Shown piece by piece: positions 16,077-25,019 of a stretch of 64,000 nucleotides of DNA. Each line of letters opens with the position of its first letter. The stretch's first letter is position 1. The notes beneath the pieces are model-generated. The model did not search any database, was not told where the DNA came from, and worked only from the letters and a program-made list of their open reading frames with translations. The position numbers and the translations under genes are program-made. Origin of the DNA: Tumebacillus permanentifrigoris (GTDB taxonomy: Bacteria; Bacillota; Bacilli; Tumebacillales; Tumebacillaceae). The DNA lies in NCBI RefSeq assembly GCF_003148565.1, contig NZ_QGGL01000013.1, positions 83,604 through 147,603 on the forward strand, given 5' to 3'.

Positions 16077-17303
16077 GTGTGGAAAACAACCGGACGCTAT
16101 CTCCTCTGGCTGACTTTGCTCGCCGTGACCTTCGCCTACGGGAAGTTCCAAGGCGGGTTCGCCCCGTGGTTTCTGTTTTACAGCGTGTTCCTGCTCGCGT
16201 TCTACGAGTGGGGCACATCGCGGCTCGCCCTGCGCCGCTCCAAGAGCACGCGCAACCTGTCCTCGCATAAGCTCTCCGCCGGGCAGTCGCTCGAAGTCGA
16301 CATCATGGTGGAGATCGAGAGCCGCTGGCCGTTGCCGTGGATGGTGATCGAGGATGCGTTGCCGACCCGCCTGCTGTTGCAGAGCAGCTCGAACCGCGAA
16401 CTGCATTTCCCCGGCTTCCATAAGAAACTCCGTCTGACCTACACCCTGCCGAACATGCCGCGTGGCAAGTACACGCTAGGCGACACCTACCTGACGACGG
16501 GCGACTTGTTCGGTCTTTTCAAAAAAGAAATCGTCCATCACCGCTTCGACGATGTCACCGTCTACCCGAAAGTGATCCCGATCAAACATTGGTACACGGT
16601 CAACAAGTTCAACGCCGGCAGTTCGTTTGCCCAGAACCGCATGTCGCAGGATTCCAGCAATGTCATCGGCGTGCGCGAGTACGCACCGGGCGACCGCCTG
16701 TCGCGCATCCATTGGCGAGCGACCGCACGAACAGGCGAGTTAAAGACCAAGGAATTCGAGTTGCATGTCACCAACGACTTGATGTTTTTCCTGAATCGGT
16801 CGGAGGTAGCGTACCACGGCAGTTCCAACCAACTGTTTGAAACGGGTGTCACCGCCTGTGCCTCGCTCGCCAAATACGCGATTACGAAAAAATACTCTGT
16901 CGGCCTCGTCTCTTACGGTCGCGAGCGCATGACGATCCCACAAAGCCGCAACTTGGAGCAGTACATGCGGATCATCGAGCACCTCGCGATCGTCCAGCCG
17001 GATGGCGCAGACGATTTTCACGACGCCCTGCTGCGCGAAGCCAACTACCTCAGTCGGGGGAGCACCGCTGTGTTGCTGACCCCGGTGGTCGATGACAAAC
17101 TGGTGCAGGTGATCGGCTTCCTCGAACACCGCAAGATCAAAGCCGAACTGTTCTATCTGATCGGCGGCCGCCAACTGGAAGAGGCGGACCATGTGCGGAT
17201 CGGCAAGCTGGCGACGCTCGGTGTCGCTACCCATCTGATCCGCGACGAAAACGAATTGGACGATGTAGTAAGGGGGCCGATGGGCTATGCTTCGAACGGC
17301 TAG
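16077..17303 (+). CDS. DUF58-domain membrane protein
   Basis: This 408-residue protein has two N-terminal membrane helices (about 5-50) and then a beta-rich domain. The DUF58 signature lies near residues 200-225 (GVREYAPGDRLSRIHW, ATARTGELKTKEFE). It begins at a GTG 3 bases after moxR. DUF58 proteins form a conserved operon with MoxR and transglutaminase-like proteins; the function is unknown but thought to concern cell-envelope processes. Its end overlaps the next gene by 17 bases, so translation is probably coupled. Confidence 0.92.
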   Translation: MWKTTGRYLLWLTLLAVTFAYGKFQGGFAPWFLFYSVFLLAFYEWGTSRLALRRSKSTRNLSSHKLSAGQSLEVDIMVEIESRWPLPWMVIEDALPTRLLLQSSSNRELHFPGFHKKLRLTYTLPNMPRGKYTLGDTYLTTGDLFGLFKKEIVHHRFDDVTVYPKVIPIKHWYTVNKFNAGSSFAQNRMSQDSSNVIGVREYAPGDRLSRIHWRATARTGELKTKEFELHVTNDLMFFLNRSEVAYHGSSNQLFETGVTACASLAKYAITKKYSVGLVSYGRERMTIPQSRNLEQYMRIIEHLAIVQPDGADDFHDALLREANYLSRGSTAVLLTPVVDDKLVQVIGFLEHRKIKAELFYLIGGRQLEEADHVRIGKLATLGVATHLIRDENELDDVVRGPMGYASNG

Positions 17304-19515
17304 GTGGATCACGGGCAGCTCGATGCGCGAACTGGTGCTGTTTGCACTGGTCTGGGCGTGGATGCTCCAGATCTTGATCCCGTTTGGCGAAGCGACCTTG
17401 ATGCCGAGTATTGCCCCATTCGCTTGGTTCCTCGGCATCTTGTTTCTCATCGACTATGCGTTCGGGCATTGGCTCCTGCGAGCGGTGGGGAAACTGGTCG
17501 CGTTCGTCGTGTTTGTAAAAGTGTCGTACTACGGCGGTTCGTTTTTCGATACGATGTGGGTCAACTCTTGGCTGCGCGACCTGTATTACGCGATTCGCGG
17601 ACTGTCCTCGGTCTCGTTGCCGATGTTGGCCGAGTCGGCGCGGACGACCGGCTTTTTGCTTGCCCTGATGGTGTTGCAGTCGACGTTCCGCCAGTGCCTG
17701 CGCTACCGGATCTGGATGTTTTTGTTCCTGTTGCTCGGATCGGTCGGGCTGGGCGTGTTGGATACGTTTTTTGTCGAAGATGCGAAGTGGCAGATCGTGC
17801 TGTTCCTGCTGATTGGCCTGCTGGTGCTCGCCTTCATGCAACTGCCGCTGATCGAGCGCATCGCCCGGATGCCGCTGCGCTTGAAGGGCTGGCCGGCCGA
17901 ATGGCTGGTCTGGACGCTGGTGATTTCGCTGGTCGTCGTCGGCACCGCTTCGGCTGCTCCGAAAAAAGCGACCCCGTCCTGGCCGGACCCGGTCGCCTAC
18001 ATCAAAGGCAAGACCGGCGACGGGCCTGTTCATCAAAAAATCGGCTATGGCACCGATGACCGCCAATTGGGCGGGCCGTTTGAGATGGACGACACCGAGG
18101 TCTTCACGGTGACGACCGCGGCGGAGGGCTACTTCCGCGGGGAAGCAAAAGTAACCTACACCGGCAAAGGCTGGCTGTCTGGCTCGCTGGGCATTCCGAT
18201 CTCCGCCAATCAGGACTTGAGTCAGTTTCAGGCGTATGAATCGGGCAGTTCGTCGCTCATCTTCAAGGGTGTGGTCGGCGGCCCGGAGAGCACGCAGTTC
18301 ACGACGCTCGAGACCAAGACGGTTCAGCAGACCTTCTCCTTTGAACAAGACATGGTGCCGGTGGTGTTCAACCAGTACCGGATGACGAACATTGAGAACA
18401 TGCAAAACCAGTCGGAGCAGACCCGCTACAGCGGCATCGATTCACGCTTCGACCTGACGACGTTGCAAAAAGGCGACCAGTACACGGTCGACTCGCAAGT
18501 GCCGTTTTTTGATGAAAAGGTCTTGCGAGGGGCGAACGTTCCGCAGATCACCCGCGCGATGGAAACCTACGTCTCGCTGCCGGTCACGTTGCCACAGCGG
18601 GTGAAGGATCTGGCGAAGGACGTCACCAAGGATGCCAAGACACCGTATGAGCGAGCGCTTGCCATCGAGTCCTACCTGCGCCAAACCTACACCTATGACA
18701 CGGAAAATGTGCCAGTGCCCAAGGAAAACCAAGACTTTGTCGATCAGTTCCTGTTCGATTCCAAGCATGGCTATTGCGACCACTTCTCGTCTTCGATGGT
18801 CGTGCTCGCCCGCACGCTCGGGATGCCGGCGCGCTGGGTCAAGGGCTTCACCAACGGGGACGCCGACCTGACGTACAAAAGCGACGTCGAGGGCGAGTAC
18901 AAGTACGTTGTGAAAAACAAAAACGCCCACTCCTGGCCGGAGTTGTACTTTGACCAGATCGGCTGGGTGGCGTTCGAGCCGACCGCTACGTTCAACATGA
19001 AGCGCAACTACAAGCCGGATCAAGAGACGCTGGCACCGATCCCGCTGCCGGACACCACGCCCAAGCGGGACAAGGAAGAAACGCAAGACACCAACAACGC
19101 AACGGCTTCGAGTTTCGAGATCGATTGGAAAGCAGTGGGTCAGTACACGGGGTATGCGTTGCTGACAGGCTTGATGGCTGCCGTGTTCAACCGCCGCCGT
19201 CTGGTCACCGCCTACTACTTGCGCCGCGCCTACAAAGGCGAAGGGGATGTCGTGCTCAACGCACTGGCGCGTCTGTTTTATGTCTTGGATCGTCTGGGCT
19301 GGCGTCGCCAGAAGGACATGACATTGCGCGAGTACGCGGAGCATCTGACGAGCAACCGTGGGTTTGGGGGCCGGGAGATGGTGCCGCTCGCGAAGCTGTT
19401 CGAGCGCGTCCGCTATGGACAGGCGCGGGAAGTCAGTGCCAAAGATCGTGGACAACTCCGCGAACTCTGGACGCGTCTGGTGCGCAAAGCGGGTCGTCAA
19501 AAACGCCGCAAATAG
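17287..19515 (+). CDS. Membrane transglutaminase-like protein (TgpA type)
   Basis: This 742-residue protein has about six N-terminal membrane helices (1-220), an extracytoplasmic transglutaminase-like domain and a C-terminal helix near 615 followed by a cytoplasmic DUF4129-like tail. The cysteine-protease-fold site is visible: Cys in HGYCDHFSSSMVVLAR (about 497) and His in NAHSWPELYFD (about 549), followed by GWVAFEPTATF, where Glu takes the place usual for Asp, as in other TgpA relatives. The set MoxR, DUF58, transglutaminase is a standard trio in Firmicutes and Actinobacteria. The role may be cross-linking or cleaving cell-surface proteins or peptides. Confidence 0.92.
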   Translation: MLRTARWITGSSMRELVLFALVWAWMLQILIPFGEATLMPSIAPFAWFLGILFLIDYAFGHWLLRAVGKLVAFVVFVKVSYYGGSFFDTMWVNSWLRDLYYAIRGLSSVSLPMLAESARTTGFLLALMVLQSTFRQCLRYRIWMFLFLLLGSVGLGVLDTFFVEDAKWQIVLFLLIGLLVLAFMQLPLIERIARMPLRLKGWPAEWLVWTLVISLVVVGTASAAPKKATPSWPDPVAYIKGKTGDGPVHQKIGYGTDDRQLGGPFEMDDTEVFTVTTAAEGYFRGEAKVTYTGKGWLSGSLGIPISANQDLSQFQAYESGSSSLIFKGVVGGPESTQFTTLETKTVQQTFSFEQDMVPVVFNQYRMTNIENMQNQSEQTRYSGIDSRFDLTTLQKGDQYTVDSQVPFFDEKVLRGANVPQITRAMETYVSLPVTLPQRVKDLAKDVTKDAKTPYERALAIESYLRQTYTYDTENVPVPKENQDFVDQFLFDSKHGYCDHFSSSMVVLARTLGMPARWVKGFTNGDADLTYKSDVEGEYKYVVKNKNAHSWPELYFDQIGWVAFEPTATFNMKRNYKPDQETLAPIPLPDTTPKRDKEETQDTNNATASSFEIDWKAVGQYTGYALLTGLMAAVFNRRRLVTAYYLRRAYKGEGDVVLNALARLFYVLDRLGWRRQKDMTLREYAEHLTSNRGFGGREMVPLAKLFERVRYGQAREVSAKDRGQLRELWTRLVRKAGRQKRRK

Positions 19516-19518
19516 TCA

Positions 19519-19574
19519 GATAACGAACAATGGAACATTAACTGTTGACGATTGTTCGTCTTTTGCAGTAGAAT
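19519..19574 (+). promoter_or_regulatory. guaA promoter with PurBox-like inverted pair
   Basis: TTGACG (19545-19550) and TAGAAT (19569-19574) lie 18 bases apart. Around the -35 stand GATAACGAACAAT (19519-19531) and ATTGTTCGTCTTT (19551-19563), inverted and 19 bases apart. Each fits the PurR PurBox (AWWWCCGAACWWT) with two mismatches, and the geometry resembles the purE operator (18-base gap). The same repeat could alternatively be a weak terminator for the upstream operon. Confidence 0.55.
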
Positions 19575-19593
19575 GATGTCGAAGTAGTAAGAT

Positions 19594-19662
19594 GTCTCGT
19601 ATATTGTCGGGGATATGGCCCGGCAGTCTCTACCGGCTCCCGTAAAGTGCCGACTACGAGGT
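19594..19662 (+). promoter_or_regulatory. Purine (guanine-type) riboswitch aptamer
   Basis: P1 CTCGTA/TACGAG encloses a P2 with loop GATATGG and a P3 with loop CCGTAAA, joined by TCTCTACC: all hallmarks of the purine aptamer. The specificity base in GCCGACTACGAG is C, which indicates guanine or hypoxanthine rather than adenine. The 3' P1 arm (TACGAGG) can also pair with CCTCGTA at 19706-19712, which lies in the terminator arm, giving a clear on/off switch. Confidence 0.92.
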
Positions 19663-19695
19663 TCGACATCGTGCAGGCCCGAAACTGGACATCTG

Positions 19696-19771
19696 CACCT
19701 GTTCTCCTCGTATACCTGTGGGTGAAAATCCCATACTAAGGTAGATCGAGTTGAGGACAGGTGTTTTTTTT
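19696..19771 (+). terminator. Riboswitch-controlled terminator of guaA
   Basis: CACCTGTTCTCCTC pairs with GAGGACAGGTG, followed by a run of T. The 5' arm contains the antiterminator segment that competes with the aptamer P1, so ligand binding should stop transcription before guaA. Confidence 0.85.
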
Positions 19772-19802
19772 GTAGCTAGATATATGGATAGGAGTTGGCC
19801 CA

Positions 19803-21338
19803 GTGGAAAACCGTGAGATCGTTATCGTGCTCGACTTTGGCGGGCAATACAATCAGTTGATCACCAGACGGATTCGTGAATTGAACGTGTACTCAGAACT
19901 GCTGCCTTTCTCGACAACAGCAGAAGAGTTGAAGAAATACAACCTCAAAGGCATCGTCTTCTCCGGCGGCCCGAACAGCGTCTATGGCGAGGGAGCACCG
20001 AAGGTCGACCCGGCCCTTTTTGAACTCGGCGTACCGATCCTCGGCATCTGCTACGGGATGCAACTGATGGCGCATCACTTCGAAGCGAAGGTGGAGCGTG
20101 CGGCCGTGCGCGAGTATGGCAAATCGATGATCGATGTTGCGACTGACGGTGTGCTGTTCCACGAACAACCGCAAAAGCAACAGGTTTGGATGAGCCACTC
20201 GGACAAGGTCGTCTCCGTTCCGAACGGCTTCCGCATCGATGCCACCACGGAAACGTGCCCGGTCGCGGCGATGAGCGATGCGGCGCGCAAACTGTATGCG
20301 GTGCAGTACCACCTCGAAGTCAACCACTCGGAATTCGGCCAAGACCAATTGCGCCGCTTCCTCTATAACGTCTGCGAAGTGTCGGGAGATTGGACGTCCG
20401 CTTCGTTCGTGGAGATGGCGATCGCCAAAATCAAGGAACAAGTCGGGGACAAAAAAGTGCTCTGCGCACTTTCTGGCGGCGTCGACTCTTCGGTGGCGGC
20501 TGTGCTCGTCCATCGGGCGATCGGCAATAACTTGACCTGCATGTTCGTCGACCACGGTCTGTTGCGCAAGGATGAAGCGGAGCAAGTGATGGAGATGTTT
20601 GCAGGCGAGTTCCAGATGAACGTGGTGAAAATTGATGCGCGTGAACGCTTCCTGAACCGTTTGGCAGGCGTGTCCGACCCGGAACGCAAGCGCAAGATCA
20701 TCGGCGAGGAGTTTATCCGCGTCTTCGAGGAAGAGTCGAAATCGCTCGGACACTTTGACTTCCTCGCACAGGGCACGCTCTACACCGACATCATCGAATC
20801 GGGCACCGCGACAGCCGCAACGATCAAGTCGCACCACAACGTCGGCGGTCTGCCGGAGGACATGCAGTTCCAACTGACCGAACCGCTGAAGGAATTGTTC
20901 AAGGACGAAGTGCGGGCAGCAGGTTCTGAGATGGGGATCAAGGACGAGATCGTCTGGCGTCAACCGTTCCCAGGTCCGGGTCTGGCGATCCGCATCATCG
21001 GTGATGTGACGGCAGAGAAATTGGAAATCCTGCGCGACGCAGACTGGGTTGTGCGCGATGAGATCAAGCGCTCCGGGCTTGACCGTGAGATCTGGCAATA
21101 CTTTGCGGTGCTGCCGGACATCAAGTCGGTTGGTGTCATGGGGGATGAACGCACGTATGCGTACACGATCGGCATCCGTGCTGTGACCTCGCGCGATGGC
21201 ATGACGGCCGACTGGGCTCGGATTCCGTATGATGTGCTGGAGCGGTTGTCGACGCGCCTTGTCAATGAAGTGGGCGACATCAACCGGGTCGTGCTCGACA
21301 TCACGTCGAAGCCGCCGGCTACGATTGAGTGGGAATAG
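19803..21338 (+). CDS. guaA: GMP synthase (glutamine-hydrolysing)
   Basis: This 511-residue enzyme has an N-terminal class I glutamine amidotransferase (nucleophile Cys in GICYGMQLM) and a PP-loop ATP pyrophosphatase ([12 protein letters not shown], about 225). The C-terminal dimerisation part is full length. It amidates XMP to GMP. The amidotransferase His-Glu motif reads [12 protein letters not shown], with Leu where most members have Pro. GTG start at 19803 follows AGGAG by 8 bases. It lies behind a guanine-type riboswitch and probably shares its mRNA with the purine permease 39 bases downstream. Confidence 0.97.
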   Translation: MENREIVIVLDFGGQYNQLITRRIRELNVYSELLPFSTTAEELKKYNLKGIVFSGGPNSVYGEGAPKVDPALFELGVPILGICYGMQLMAHHFEAKVERAAVREYGKSMIDVATDGVLFHEQPQKQQVWMSHSDKVVSVPNGFRIDATTETCPVAAMSDAARKLYAVQYHLEVNHSEFGQDQLRRFLYNVCEVSGDWTSASFVEMAIAKIKEQVGDKKVLCALSGGVDSSVAAVLVHRAIGNNLTCMFVDHGLLRKDEAEQVMEMFAGEFQMNVVKIDARERFLNRLAGVSDPERKRKIIGEEFIRVFEEESKSLGHFDFLAQGTLYTDIIESGTATAATIKSHHNVGGLPEDMQFQLTEPLKELFKDEVRAAGSEMGIKDEIVWRQPFPGPGLAIRIIGDVTAEKLEILRDADWVVRDEIKRSGLDREIWQYFAVLPDIKSVGVMGDERTYAYTIGIRAVTSRDGMTADWARIPYDVLERLSTRLVNEVGDINRVVLDITSKPPATIEWE

Positions 21339-21377
21339 AGAGAACGGGTACAGGCATCTACGAGGAGGGCACACTCA

Positions 21378-22775
21378 ATGTTCGAACGTTACTTTAAGCT
21401 TGGCGAACATGGCACCAACCCGCGCACCGAGATCATCGCCGGGATCACCACGTTCGTCACGATGGCGTATATTCTGTTTTTGAACCCGTCGATTCTCAAA
21501 GGCACGGGGATGAGCGAGAACGCGGTGTTTTTTGCCACCGCGTTGGGCGCAGGTCTGGTCACGCTGATGATGGGTCTGTTCGTCAACTTCCCGGTCGGCT
21601 TGGCACCGGGTATGGGGTTGAATGCGTACTTTGCAGTCGTCGCGGCACAGGGGGGCACGATGACGTGGCAGGTGGCCTTGGGGGCGGTTTTCGTCTCGGG
21701 GATCTTCTTCATCCTGTTGACGATCTCTGGCTTCCGTCAGATGCTGGTCAAAGCGTTACCTGATTCCTTGAAGTATGCGATTACGGTAGGTATCGGTCTC
21801 TTCATTACATTCATCGGTTTGAAACTTGGGGAAATTTCCGGCGTGACGTTTATTGGCGGTCCGTCGACAGAGGCGATCAAAGCAGGCGCGCCGGCTGTGA
21901 ACTTGCTGTTCTTTGAATGGAACATTGGCATCGCCAATTTTGTTGCGAACAAAGCGGCGGCGCTGACGGTGATCGGCCTGTTGATCGCGGGCGTGTTGAC
22001 CACGCTGCGCATCCGTGGGGCGCTGTTGATCTCGATCGTGCTCACGACCTTGATCGGGATTCCGATGGGCGTGACGCAGATTGACAAGCTGTCCACGACC
22101 TCGTTCCTCCCGAATTTCTCCGATCTGGCGGTCGGGAAGCTGGACTTCAGCATGCTGGGCAGCGGACTGTTCTGGGAAGTGGTCATCGTCATGGTGTTCG
22201 TGGAATTGTTTGACTCCTTCGGGACGCTGGTCGGCACCGCGCAACGTGCGGGTCTGCTGAACCGCCCGGATGGGGAGAAGCGCCTGTCCCGTGCGATGTT
22301 CGTCGACGGTGCAGGGGTTTCGATCGGGGCGTTGCTCGGCGTCACCCCGATGACCGCCTACATCGAGTCGGCGGCGGGGATTGAGTCGGGCGGACGCACG
22401 GGTTTGACAGCCGTGACGACCGGGATCATGTTCTTGCTCTCGATCGTGGTGTTGGCTCCGTTTGCGGCGATCATTCCGGATGCGGCAACCGCTCCGGCGC
22501 TGATCATCGTCGGGGTGCTGATGATGAGTTCGGTTCGCCACATCGCGTGGGAAGACTTCGGGATCGCGATGCCAGCGTTCCTGACGATCACGCTGATGCC
22601 GTTCACCTACTCGATTGCAAACGGGATCTCGATCGGTGTAGTTGCCTTTGTGATCTTGAACGGTGCGCGCAACGCGTTTGGCAAGGACAAGACCCAGAAA
22701 GTCGAAGTACACTGGCTGATGTGGGTGATCGCGGTGTTGGCGGTTGCTCGGTATGTGTTCTTGGCTGGGCAGTAG
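21378..22775 (+). CDS. NCS2/AzgA-type purine nucleobase permease (PbuG/PbuO-like)
   Basis: This 465-residue protein has about 13 membrane segments and the AzgA-branch motifs ITTFVTMAYILFLNPSIL near the start, GLAPGMGLNAYF (about 75) and FDSFGTLVGTA (about 275). The branch imports adenine, guanine or hypoxanthine by proton symport. Its position after guaA and the shared riboswitch suggest a guanine/hypoxanthine transporter of PbuG or PbuO type; the sequence alone does not separate them. AGGAGGGC precedes ATG by 7 bases. Confidence 0.92.
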   Translation: MFERYFKLGEHGTNPRTEIIAGITTFVTMAYILFLNPSILKGTGMSENAVFFATALGAGLVTLMMGLFVNFPVGLAPGMGLNAYFAVVAAQGGTMTWQVALGAVFVSGIFFILLTISGFRQMLVKALPDSLKYAITVGIGLFITFIGLKLGEISGVTFIGGPSTEAIKAGAPAVNLLFFEWNIGIANFVANKAAALTVIGLLIAGVLTTLRIRGALLISIVLTTLIGIPMGVTQIDKLSTTSFLPNFSDLAVGKLDFSMLGSGLFWEVVIVMVFVELFDSFGTLVGTAQRAGLLNRPDGEKRLSRAMFVDGAGVSIGALLGVTPMTAYIESAAGIESGGRTGLTAVTTGIMFLLSIVVLAPFAAIIPDAATAPALIIVGVLMMSSVRHIAWEDFGIAMPAFLTITLMPFTYSIANGISIGVVAFVILNGARNAFGKDKTQKVEVHWLMWVIAVLAVARYVFLAGQ

Positions 22776-22786
22776 GAGTTGAAAAA

Positions 22787-22830
22787 GAATCGCCCGCACG
22801 CTCCGAGGAGCGTGACGGGCGATTTTTTTA
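22787..22830. terminator. Bidirectional intrinsic terminator
   Basis: AATCGCCCG.ACGCTCC pairs with AGCGT.CGGGCGATT; T-runs flank it on both strands. It closes the permease gene and the convergent 25-residue ORF, whose stop lies in its edge. Confidence 0.88.
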
Positions 22831-22905
22831 TGCAGGTTGGTAGTACAAATAAAAGGCCACCCCGATCACAACCAGAAAGGCCAGCACGATCCAAAGCCGC
22901 TTCAT
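22828..22905 (-). CDS. Putative 25-residue single-pass membrane peptide
   Basis: This very short ORF starts MKRLWIVLAF, continues with a Val/Ile/Gly-rich helix and ends YLYYQPA. It has an excellent ribosome site (GGAGGAGG, about 9 bases upstream) and lies 23 bases after the 133-residue gene on the same strand. The basic start, one helix and aromatic belt are typical of small membrane peptides that modulate a partner. No homologue was recognised; the evidence is the ribosome site, hydrophobicity and operon position. Confidence 0.5.
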   Translation of the reverse strand: MKRLWIVLAFLVVIGVAFYLYYQPA

Positions 22906-22928
22906 CCTCGTTCGCCTCCTCCAAACCA

Positions 22929-23330
22929 TCAAACCGGCGTTGTGCCATCTGGGTCTGCCTGCTCCTGGGCTTGCAGGCGATCCTGCAAACTCGGCAGCCG
23001 TTCCAACAGCCAGACTCGCACATCATCCGGCACTACAAAGCGGTTCACTTCCCGGTGCAACACCACCAGCCCGATGCTGTTCAATTCCTCCAGAAAGGCA
23101 TCGATCTCACAGCGCTCCTGCAACGCCAGCCTCGTCAACGTCTGCCGTTCCGTCACAGACAGCGCGCCAACCAGCGCATCCCAATTCTGCGGGTTGTTCC
23201 AATAGCTCACCACCGCTTGGCGGTACTCGTCCTCCGTGTACGCATGGGGTACGCTCGGCTGATACAGCGTGTCATAGAGGTCAGCGATGTGATACAGCGG
23301 CAAAGTATGAAGATACTCGGAGAGCAACAT
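22929..23330 (-). CDS. Hypothetical 133-residue protein
   Basis: I do not recognise this protein. The start at 23330 is chosen because GGAGGGGG lies 7 bases upstream; the longer frame upstream has no ribosome site. It is soluble and helical, rich in Leu, Glu and Arg. A segment near the middle (LSVTERQTLTRLALQ, EELNSIGLVVLHREVNRF, VPDDVRVWLLERL) looks like a winged-helix or helicase-associated module with a beta-hairpin wing. The tail is acidic and Gln-rich. It is followed by the 25-residue membrane ORF and stands divergent to eutABC. Confidence 0.75.
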   Translation of the reverse strand: MLLSEYLHTLPLYHIADLYDTLYQPSVPHAYTEDEYRQAVVSYWNNPQNWDALVGALSVTERQTLTRLALQERCEIDAFLEELNSIGLVVLHREVNRFVVPDDVRVWLLERLPSLQDRLQAQEQADPDGTTPV

Positions 23331-23509
23331 ATCAGACCCCCTCCAGCGGAAGTTTCTATGCTCGAATGTTATGAGTCGGGTAGGGGGCTTAGAACAAGTA
23401 GCGTTTTGAGGATGGCATTTATTATGTAGGAGAAAGTCGTAGTAAGTCGTATCATGTCGGATTAACTTTAATGTACACATGTACATATTCCAATTTGCCC
23501 ATTGTTGTA

Positions 23510-23538
23510 TTAAGATGATGCTTATCGAATGATATAAT
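23510..23538 (+). promoter_or_regulatory. eut operon promoter
   Basis: TTAAGA (23510-23515) and TATAAT (23533-23538) are 17 bases apart, about 60 bases before eutA. Upstream, ATGTAC-acat-GTACAT (23471-23486) forms a small inverted repeat that could bind a regulator. No cobalamin riboswitch or EutVW-type double hairpin was seen. Confidence 0.6.
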
Positions 23539-23597
23539 AGACTCGTACTAGTAACGCAGGTAATGAGATCAAAAATGCCCTCAGGGAGGGAATCGAT

Positions 23598-25019
23598 TTG
23601 GACGAAATCATTTCTGTCGGATTGGACATTGGCAGTTCCACCACGAAGCTAGTCATCTCCCGATTGTATTTGGAAAATGTAGCGAGATTTGGCGGGATGC
23701 CGCGCGTGCAAGTTGTTCAGCGCACCGTGTTCCACCAGAGCCGGATGTTTCAAACCCCTTTGCGCACACCGGATGAAGTAGACATCCCCGCAATTCAAGA
23801 GTTGCTCGCCGCAGAGTATGCGGTGGCAGGCATCGTCCCGACTGACGTTGGCAGTGGCGCGGTGATCATCACCGGTGAGACCGCGACCCGCACCAACGCC
23901 AAAGCGGTCGTCGCTTCACTTGCCGAACGAGCAGGCGCTTTTGTCGTCGCCACGGCAGGTCCAGACTTGGAAGGAATTCTCGCCGGACGCGGTGCTCGGG
24001 CGGCCCAATGGTCCGAAGACACCCGACGCACGGTGGTCAATGTGGATATTGGTGGAGGGACGGCGAATCTGGCAGTGTTTACCAACGGAGTCGTGGTCGG
24101 CACCTGCACGCTGCACATCGGCGGCAAGATGCTGATCTGGGACGAGACGACCCAGCGCGTCACACGGATCGCCGAGCCGTTCCAACGCTATCTCGATAGA
24201 CTGGGGCTGCCCGTGCCCCTTGGAACCGAACTGACGGATGCTCTGCTACACGAGTTGACCGCTCCGGTTCGCGATACCCTGATCCGTTGCATCCGCAAGC
24301 AGATGAACGACACCGACCGCCTCCTGCTGCTCGGCCATGAACCGAACTGGCCAGATGACGTACAGGACGTCATGCTGTCTGGCGGCGTTCCGGCGAGTCT
24401 GGAGGAACAAGTGCTGGCGTTCACCGATTTTGGTCGCCCGTTGGCCGAGGCGCTGGTCACCGCTCCCGAACTGTTGGCCAAAAACGTCCGGGTCGCTGAA
24501 AACGCCGGACGTGCCACCGTCATCGGCGCGGGCGTGCAAAGCATCGAGGTCAGCGGCGCAACCGTGTACCTCACACCAGAAGAACTGCCGCTCAAAAACA
24601 TCCCCGTGCTGCCGTGCTCGTTGGCAGGCTTCACGCTGGAAGAATCGGAGGAGCAACTGCTGACCTACTTGGAAAGCGTCGTCTCCAACGCATTGCTTCC
24701 CGCACCGTGGGCGTTGTACGTGAGCGACCTGCCGGCGCGGATGTCCTTTGCGAAAATTACCCGGTTGGCGGGAGCGCTCGCTTCCTTGAGCGGTTGGGAG
24801 GTCATCGCGATGGAGGAGGACCTCGGTCTGGTGCTCGGACAAAGCATTGCGGCGTTGCGGACGGGGCAGACGCTGATCTGTCTGGATCAAGTGGAACTCG
24901 GTCACGGCGATTACATCGACGTCGGAGCCCCGCTGGAGAGCGGTGTCGTGCCGCTCGTCGTGAAAACGCTCGTGTTTCCAAGCGAAACCCAACGCGAAGA
25001 GAGAGGGGTTTTACGATGA
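23598..25019 (+). CDS. eutA: Ethanolamine ammonia-lyase reactivase
   Basis: This 473-residue protein has the actin-like ATPase fold of EutA: an N-terminal VGLDIGSSTTKLVIS phosphate loop and a second VNVDIGGGTANLAVF loop near residue 150. It exchanges damaged adenosylcobalamin in ethanolamine ammonia-lyase for fresh cofactor, using ATP. The TTG start at 23598 follows AGGGAGGG. It overlaps eutB by 4 bases (ATGA). EutA, B and C are together, with no shell or aldehyde-dehydrogenase genes beside them. Confidence 0.93.
   Translation: MDEIISVGLDIGSSTTKLVISRLYLENVARFGGMPRVQVVQRTVFHQSRMFQTPLRTPDEVDIPAIQELLAAEYAVAGIVPTDVGSGAVIITGETATRTNAKAVVASLAERAGAFVVATAGPDLEGILAGRGARAAQWSEDTRRTVVNVDIGGGTANLAVFTNGVVVGTCTLHIGGKMLIWDETTQRVTRIAEPFQRYLDRLGLPVPLGTELTDALLHELTAPVRDTLIRCIRKQMNDTDRLLLLGHEPNWPDDVQDVMLSGGVPASLEEQVLAFTDFGRPLAEALVTAPELLAKNVRVAENAGRATVIGAGVQSIEVSGATVYLTPEELPLKNIPVLPCSLAGFTLEESEEQLLTYLESVVSNALLPAPWALYVSDLPARMSFAKITRLAGALASLSGWEVIAMEEDLGLVLGQSIAALRTGQTLICLDQVELGHGDYIDVGAPLESGVVPLVVKTLVFPSETQREERGVLR

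Noticed and set aside
19522..19564. Inverted repeat AACGAACAAT...ATTGTTCGT followed by CTTTT as terminator of the transglutaminase operon
   Set aside because: It may act so weakly, but the loop is long and contains the guaA -35 box; the match to paired PurBoxes explains it better. Left as ambiguous.
24614..25015. Longer N-terminus for EutB starting inside eutA
   Set aside because: The family length and the ribosome site both point to ATG 25016; the extension is out-of-frame eutA coding sequence.
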